DNA from: Lachnospiraceae bacterium UBA7196
GTDB lineage: Bacteria > Bacillota > Clostridia > Lachnospirales > Lachnospiraceae
DNA length: 64,000 bases
NCBI GenBank assembly: GCA_002490835.1
Contig: DKUU01000028.1
Location: 124,001-188,000 of the forward strand
Direction: 5' to 3'
Shown here: positions 59,773 through 64,000 of the stretch, piece after piece
Layout of the letters: each line of letters opens with the position of its first letter
How positions within the stretch are numbered: the stretch's first letter is position 1
Position numbers and translations under genes: made by a program
Notes under the pieces: model-generated
The model's input: only the letters and a program-made list of their open reading frames with translations
What the model was told of the DNA's origin: nothing
Database searches by the model: none

Positions 59773-60456
59773 TTAGTTTTCAACGCCCACATTCAGCGCC
59801 GCCGTCAGACATCCCTGCGCCAGATAATACAGCACCCAGTTTACAGACTGCACGCTCCTTGGCATATCGATTCCGAAAAGCCAATACAGCAGCAGAAAGT
59901 CGGAAAGAATGAAAAACACACCGCCTGCCATGATCAGCTTGATGCCGATTGCCCTGCCCTTTCGGCAGCGCCACAGGGATAACGCTTTGATTACCATAAA
60001 GGAAATGATCGCCGCATACAGTACCAATACCGGAAGCAGTCCCTGAAATTCAAAATTTCCAAGGCACAAAAGCAGTGTCGAGCCGGCAAAAAGCACCGCC
60101 ATTGCTATGATGTCCGTCTTTTTGACGGGAGAAATCCTACAGAAAGCAACGGAAAAAAGGATGTGCGCGCCGGCAAAACTTATGACGCCGATCACAAAAA
60201 GAAGCCCGCTGCTGTCAAGGGCAAGTAAAACATCTCCCGCCATACAGCAGACAAAAGCGATCATCAGCAGTCTGGAAAACGTCTGGTTTTCTTTGCTCCT
60301 GCGATATCCGCAGAAACCCGCCAGAATGAAAAACAGGCTGGTCACCGCCTTCATCACGATCGCCCAAGTAGCATAATCGCCTAAAAACGCCACATTCAGT
60401 CCGATCAATGCGGCAGCCATAAACACTTCAAAAATCAAATATGCTTTTGCCTTCAT
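59773..60456 (-). CDS. YhhN-family membrane protein (lysoplasmalogenase-like)
   Basis: A 227-residue protein with about eight helices. The YhhN pattern is visible in MKAVTSLFFILAGF, AFVCCMAGDVLLAL and GAHILFSVAFC, and at the end GVFFILSDFLLLYWLF. Characterised relatives hydrolyse lysoplasmalogens; plasmalogens do occur in anaerobic Clostridia. The start overlaps the stop of the chemoreceptor gene as ATGA. Confidence 0.85.
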   Translation of the reverse strand: MKAKAYLIFEVFMAAALIGLNVAFLGDYATWAIVMKAVTSLFFILAGFCGYRRSKENQTFSRLLMIAFVCCMAGDVLLALDSSGLLFVIGVISFAGAHILFSVAFCRISPVKKTDIIAMAVLFAGSTLLLCLGNFEFQGLLPVLVLYAAIISFMVIKALSLWRCRKGRAIGIKLIMAGGVFFILSDFLLLYWLFGIDMPRSVQSVNWVLYYLAQGCLTAALNVGVEN

Positions 60457-61970
60457 TCTGTAGGTTCTCCTTCCTCAAGCTGGCTCAATGTATACAACTC
60501 CTCTGCGATCCGTTCCACATTGGAGAAAGTCTCTCCGGTCATATCGGTAATCTTTCCCTGATTATCCGCCTCTTCCACAATAGACCCCGCGCAGTTCAAA
60601 GAATTCTGCACCAGCTCCGACATTTCCCGTGTCATCTCGAGCACGCGGCTGCTGTGCTGCTTGGTCTCCTCACTGTTCTCCACGATCTGCTCCGTCTTTT
60701 TACGCGAATCCTCCTGCAGACTGCCGAGATTCTGCGCCTCCTGCCTCGCGCTGGAAATCTGCTCGATCCCGACATTGACCGACTGCATATTCTGTGTATT
60801 CGACTGCTTTACACTGTTGAGCATATTGCGTACATTGGAGATGACGGCCTCGATGGAATTACTTGCCTCCTTTGAATGTTCCGCAAGAACACGGATTTCC
60901 TCCGCCACCACGGAAAAGCCCTTACCTCTGTCTCCGGCATGCGCCGCCTCAATGGACGCATTCAGGGCCAGCAGATTCGTCTGCCCTGTAATCTCGGTTA
61001 TCTCACCGGCAAAAGTGGAAATTTCAGCAATGATCCCTTCCATATCCTGAATGGAATCCCCTGTCATACCTGCCGTCTTTTCGATATTCCGCATACTTTC
61101 CACCGCTTGATCCATAAGTCCTACATAATTTTCCATCCTCTGCCCCATATCGTCGGAAATCTCAAGCATTTCTCTGGTACGCTCATCGATCTTACCGATA
61201 TACTGCACCATCTCGCCTACGGAATCCTGCATGGAATTAACATGTTCCAGACTCCTGCTGCAGTCCTTAGCCGTATCCTTTGCGCTGTTTACGATTGCCT
61301 CATTTACCCTTTTAGACTCCTCCATGCTCTCCGCAACTTCCTTTGTCATGGATACCAGTTCGGAGGATACCTTGCCGCAGGTCTCCATCACTTCCTTTAC
61401 CTGATTCGCGCTATGTAAGTTTTCCAGCAATGCGCGGGAAGCTTTGGCGATGCTGACAAATACCACGCCCATAACCACCTGCTCGATCGTAAATCCTACG
61501 GTACGGGTGAGGAACCATTCCATATTCGTCGGATATTCAATCTGTTTCACATTCAGCGAGCGTAAGTACAATGATGCGACCAGAAAAAAATAGCTGATCA
61601 CCGCAATCCGTGTCGTAAACTTTTTATCAAAATACATGCAGCTAAAAAGCATCGCCAACCCGTAGGTCATATAAATACCGACCGCCGAATTACCGCCAAG
61701 GAGCATGACCACAAAGCCTACCGCCAGCACGCTGACATATTTCATCTTATCGGCCGGCACGCCGATCTTTTGCAAAATAGTCGGCCCTACGGTACAGATA
61801 CATCCCGGAATAGAGAGAAGGATCAGATCCTTGAACTGAATCTGAAATACCCCAATCGCGGAAAAAAGAAATAATGCCGGAAATACCAGCGTCATCCACA
61901 GCAGTATCTTTGCCAGCCGCGCGCAGACTTGTGCGTCATTCTGCTCAAAAAAGTTCATTTGTTCTTCCAT
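60453..61970 (-). CDS. methyl-accepting chemotaxis protein with multi-helix sensor
   Basis: A 505-residue receptor. The first ~190 residues contain about six helices and no large external domain, so it senses within the membrane or cytoplasm. The signalling domain (about 215-500) has the hairpin tip EITGQTNLLALNASIEAAHAGDRGKGFSVVAEEIR-type sequence and long coiled-coil arms. It should control CheA; no che or flagellar genes are in the window. Coupled by ATGA to the YhhN-like gene. Confidence 0.9.
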   Translation of the reverse strand: MEEQMNFFEQNDAQVCARLAKILLWMTLVFPALFLFSAIGVFQIQFKDLILLSIPGCICTVGPTILQKIGVPADKMKYVSVLAVGFVVMLLGGNSAVGIYMTYGLAMLFSCMYFDKKFTTRIAVISYFFLVASLYLRSLNVKQIEYPTNMEWFLTRTVGFTIEQVVMGVVFVSIAKASRALLENLHSANQVKEVMETCGKVSSELVSMTKEVAESMEESKRVNEAIVNSAKDTAKDCSRSLEHVNSMQDSVGEMVQYIGKIDERTREMLEISDDMGQRMENYVGLMDQAVESMRNIEKTAGMTGDSIQDMEGIIAEISTFAGEITEITGQTNLLALNASIEAAHAGDRGKGFSVVAEEIRVLAEHSKEASNSIEAVISNVRNMLNSVKQSNTQNMQSVNVGIEQISSARQEAQNLGSLQEDSRKKTEQIVENSEETKQHSSRVLEMTREMSELVQNSLNCAGSIVEEADNQGKITDMTGETFSNVERIAEELYTLSQLEEGEPTE

Positions 61971-62126
61971 ACTGTCATCCTCATTTTCCTGTCAAATTCC
62001 TGCCTTGACAATTTATGGCCCATATGCCGCCTTCGAAAAAACTTTCTACAATCATTCATACGGCAATGCAACAATATAGTATCGTATTTATTATAACATA
62101 ACTTTTCGCAAACTCCTTACTTTTTT

Positions 62127-62711
62127 TTAAAACACCCCCGTCACAAAAATCTCGATCCCGATCAGGCTTAGGATCATGCCGCCCAGAATGGATGCCTTGC
62201 TGGCAAACACGGTCCCGAACTTCTTTCCGATGTCCAGACCCCCCATACAGATGACAAAGGTGACCGCCGAGATAATGAGGGCACAGACAAGAGCCGCCGC
62301 AAAACCGTATTCCGCAATGGTAAATCCCACGGACAGCGCGTCGATCGAGGTGGCGATCCCCTGCACGATAAGAGCTGTCATGCCCACTCCCTGCCCTTCC
62401 TGTTCCGTTCCGTCGTCTTTTATCCCGTCTAAGAGCATTTTACCGCCGATAAACAAAAGCAGGATCAGGGCGATCCACGGTATGAACTTACCAAACACCG
62501 CAAAATACTGCACCAGCGTATGCACGCAGACCCAGCCGATCAACGGCATAGCCGCCTGAAAAAAGGCAAACACTCCGGCGATAAGGCACATCCTTTTTTT
62601 CTCCATGTGCGGCTCGTTCAAACCGTTTGCCAGCGACACGGAAAAGGCGTCCATCGCCAGTCCCACGCCGAGCAGTGCGCTGTTTACAAAAAATAATGCG
62701 TTCCATTCCAT
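62127..62711 (-). CDS. mntP: manganese efflux pump MntP
   Basis: A 194-residue protein with six helices in two related halves. Key acidic residues sit in LLGVGLAMDAFSVSLANG (helix 1) and GIATSIDALSVGFTI (helix 4). It exports Mn2+. The start at 62711 has TGGAGGG 7 bases upstream; the ATG at 62726 lies inside that site. It is preceded by a yybP-ykoY riboswitch, a terminator and a near-consensus promoter, so it should be switched on by high manganese. Confidence 0.95.
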   Translation of the reverse strand: MEWNALFFVNSALLGVGLAMDAFSVSLANGLNEPHMEKKRMCLIAGVFAFFQAAMPLIGWVCVHTLVQYFAVFGKFIPWIALILLLFIGGKMLLDGIKDDGTEQEGQGVGMTALIVQGIATSIDALSVGFTIAEYGFAAALVCALIISAVTFVICMGGLDIGKKFGTVFASKASILGGMILSLIGIEIFVTGVF

Positions 62712-62764
62712 CTTCTGTCCCTCCATTTCTGACTCTGTCGGTTCCTGACTCTGCTTATACGCGC

Positions 62765-62801
62765 AAAAAAGCCAAGTACAGTTTCAAAAACTATACCTGG
62801 C
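62765..62801 (-). terminator. riboswitch-controlled terminator of mntP
   Basis: Minus strand: a 14-bp imperfect stem (62788-62801 with 62771-62784), 3-base loop, then six T. Its 5' arm contains GTATAGTTTTTG, which can pair over 12 bases with CAAAAACTATAC of the upstream leader (62828-62839), giving a rival antiterminator. Confidence 0.85.
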
Positions 62802-62844
62802 TGCGATTTAAAATTTACAGACTGCACGTATAGTTTTTGCTATA

Positions 62845-62928
62845 CATGAGTCTCGCAATTTAAAACAAGCCAGACCAAACCGGTCAGTATGTTGACTTGC
62901 TACGGTATCCGCTTGCTACTCCCCCATG
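62845..62928 (-). promoter_or_regulatory. yybP-ykoY manganese riboswitch aptamer
   Basis: Minus strand: P1 CATGGG/CTCATG encloses the conserved GGAGTAGC at the 5' side (62915-62922) and GCGAGA at the 3' side, with GTCAACATACTGACC between. This is the yybP-ykoY pattern, a Mn2+ sensor that commonly precedes mntP genes. A small hairpin GTATAG/CTATAC (62828-62845) overlaps the last base of P1. Confidence 0.85.
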
Positions 62929-62945
62929 GGTCTTTGATTAAAGAT

Positions 62946-62974
62946 ATCTTATGACAGATCATGACGTTTGTCAA
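62946..62974 (-). promoter_or_regulatory. sigma-A promoter of mntP
   Basis: Minus strand TTGACA (62969-62974), 17 bases, TAAGAT (62946-62951). Transcription would begin about 10 bases before the riboswitch aptamer. Confidence 0.8.
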
Positions 62975-62992
62975 ATACTTATTGATCCGCGT

Positions 62993-63481
62993 CTACATGC
63001 CTCCCAGCGTCCTTACCGCCCAGTACACCACGCCCAGCACCCAGCTGGTAAAAATGCCGTAAAGGATCACCGGTCCGGCAATGGTAAATATCTTACAGCC
63101 AATACCGAATACCTGCCCTTCCTTCTGGTACTCGATCGCCGCCGAAGCCACGGAATTGGCAAAGCCGGTGATCGGTACAAGCGCTCCCGCACCGCCCCAT
63201 TCCACACATTTATGGTAGATGCCAAAACCCGTCAAAAGGACGCTCGCCAGCACAAGAAGCATCGAACACCACGATCCCGCCGTCTCCTTGTCGATCCCCA
63301 TCCGGTTCGTCGCATAATTTAAGATGCCCTGCCCGATCACGCAGATCAGGCCGCCCACCAAAAATGCCTTGATCATGCGAAGCGTCATGCTGTACTTTGG
63401 CGTGGCCTGCTCCACCTTCTGCTGATAAGCCTGCTCCCTCTCCTGTTTCGTCATCTGTTCTGTCGATTTTGCCTGTTCCAT
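62993..63481 (-). CDS. spoVAC: stage V sporulation protein AC
   Basis: A 162-residue membrane protein of the SpoVA set; in Bacillus SpoVAC acts as a mechanosensitive channel needed for dipicolinic acid movement. Features: MIKAFLVGGLICVIGQGI, HKCVEWGGAGALVPITGFAN and GPVILYGIFTSWVLGVVYW. The start at 63481 follows AAAGGAG; the frame upstream of it runs into the spoVAB gene. It lies 26 bases after spoVAB. Confidence 0.93.
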   Translation of the reverse strand: MEQAKSTEQMTKQEREQAYQQKVEQATPKYSMTLRMIKAFLVGGLICVIGQGILNYATNRMGIDKETAGSWCSMLLVLASVLLTGFGIYHKCVEWGGAGALVPITGFANSVASAAIEYQKEGQVFGIGCKIFTIAGPVILYGIFTSWVLGVVYWAVRTLGGM

Positions 63482-63507
63482 CTTTCTCTCCTTTTTTCTT
63501 TCTATTT

Positions 63508-64000
63508 TCACCCACCATTTAGGAACACCTGCTGCGTAAAGTAAATGAGGCTCCCGCACAGCTTCCCCAGCGCCACGGAAAGGATCGCCACCCCCAGCCC
63601 GTGCCGAAAACCGATCCTTCTGGCAAAGACGGGAATCGTATTTAACATCTCCGCGATCGCAAGGGCCAGACACCCCACGAAAATGCCCGCAAACACCCCG
63701 AACATGATCATAAACAAAGTGCCTGTCAGATTCCAGACGCCCATCGTGGCTGACCCGAAAAGCGCTCTGTTTTTCACGAAGGCGCCCACCTGCCCCCAGT
63801 CTCCGAAAATACTGAAATAACTTCCTGTCAGCGTGCCGAATACCACCATCTCCTCCAGCACAAACACTTTTTTGGCTACGTGCATCTTCCCCGCAAACCG
63901 GGGGATCAGCCCCACGGAGATCAGCACCGTAAAGACCCCGGCCGACACGATCAGACCTGCGCTTGCCCCGATCACAGCCAGTAAAAACTTACTAAGAAAC
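63508..64000 (-). CDS. spoVAB: stage V sporulation protein AB, 5' end cut by window
   Basis: The frame is open to the last base of the window (KFLLAV precedes the GTG at 63975), so the true start lies outside. The visible ~163 residues have four or five helices with GASAGLIVSAGVFTVL, VGLIPRFAGK and VFVLEEMVVFGTLTG typical of SpoVAB. It is followed by spoVAC on the same strand, as in a normal spoVA operon, but spoVAD and spoVAE do not follow. Confidence 0.9.
   Translation of the reverse strand, partial: FLSKFLLAVIGASAGLIVSAGVFTVLISVGLIPRFAGKMHVAKKVFVLEEMVVFGTLTGSYFSIFGDWGQVGAFVKNRALFGSATMGVWNLTGTLFMIMFGVFAGIFVGCLALAIAEMLNTIPVFARRIGFRHGLGVAILSVALGKLCGSLIYFTQQVFLNGG

Overview
The window looks like chromosome from an anaerobic, endospore-forming member of the Firmicutes, most likely Lachnospiraceae. 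Supporting this are spoVA genes, a candidate sigma-G promoter, DegV proteins, Lachnospiraceae-type small hypotheticals, AGGAGG ribosome binding sites and moderate GC with Clostridia-like codon use. No rRNA, tRNA, complete insertion sequence, integrase or CRISPR array was seen. Both ends cut genes: an alpha/beta hydrolase on the left and spoVAB on the right.

Layout. 0-3.1 kb: truncated esterase, an LPD3-like protein and two unrecognised proteins with a broken paralogue fragment. 3.1-5.7 kb: Agr-type GHKL kinase and LytTR regulator beside a small cysteine-containing membrane peptide. 5.8-10.9 kb: enzyme genes (methyltransferase, GNATs, YbaK/ProX deacylase, transglutaminase with a late frameshift, an internally deleted RhuM protein, nitroreductase, HD hydrolase). 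11-16.3 kb: plus-strand argG, DUF1294 protein, LytTR regulator; DegV; S41 peptidase and DUF5721 protein. 16.3-25.5 kb: ECF sigma factor with membrane partners, spoVAE, shikimate kinase, a type III toxin-antitoxin locus, ridA, an AAA/DUF4143 ATPase, spoVAD behind a candidate sigma-G promoter, pyrF and a Nudix-like protein. 25.5-34.5 kb: TPR lipoprotein, YdcF protein, a sensor EAL phosphodiesterase, hydrolase, Sfp-type transferase, Suv3-like helicase. 34.6-41.3 kb: a plus-strand signalling operon of REC-HD-GYP, hybrid kinase-REC-HPt, and hybrid kinase-REC-DegV. 41.3-46.4 kb: Bce-type ABC transporter with its two-component system and a DinJ-type antitoxin. 46.5-51.3 kb: OmpR regulator, large sensor kinase, S41 lipoprotein. 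51.4-64 kb: a second DUF4143 ATPase, a TetM-like GTPase fused to a Rae1/YacP-type NYN nuclease, a radical-SAM DUF512 protein, membrane proteins, a chemoreceptor, mntP under a yybP-ykoY manganese riboswitch, and spoVAC/spoVAB.

Most notable: (1) the type III toxin-antitoxin locus, whose two 45-nt antitoxin repeats differ by compensatory changes in a pseudoknot; (2) the DegV lipid-binding domain fused to a hybrid histidine kinase in a c-di-GMP operon; (3) the ribosome-binding GTPase fused to an A-site mRNA nuclease domain; (4) the riboswitch, terminator and antiterminator of mntP; (5) a 12-bp motif, AGTTTACATAAC, scattered between genes; (6) two very long imperfect inverted repeats; and (7) a spoVA set split over three places.
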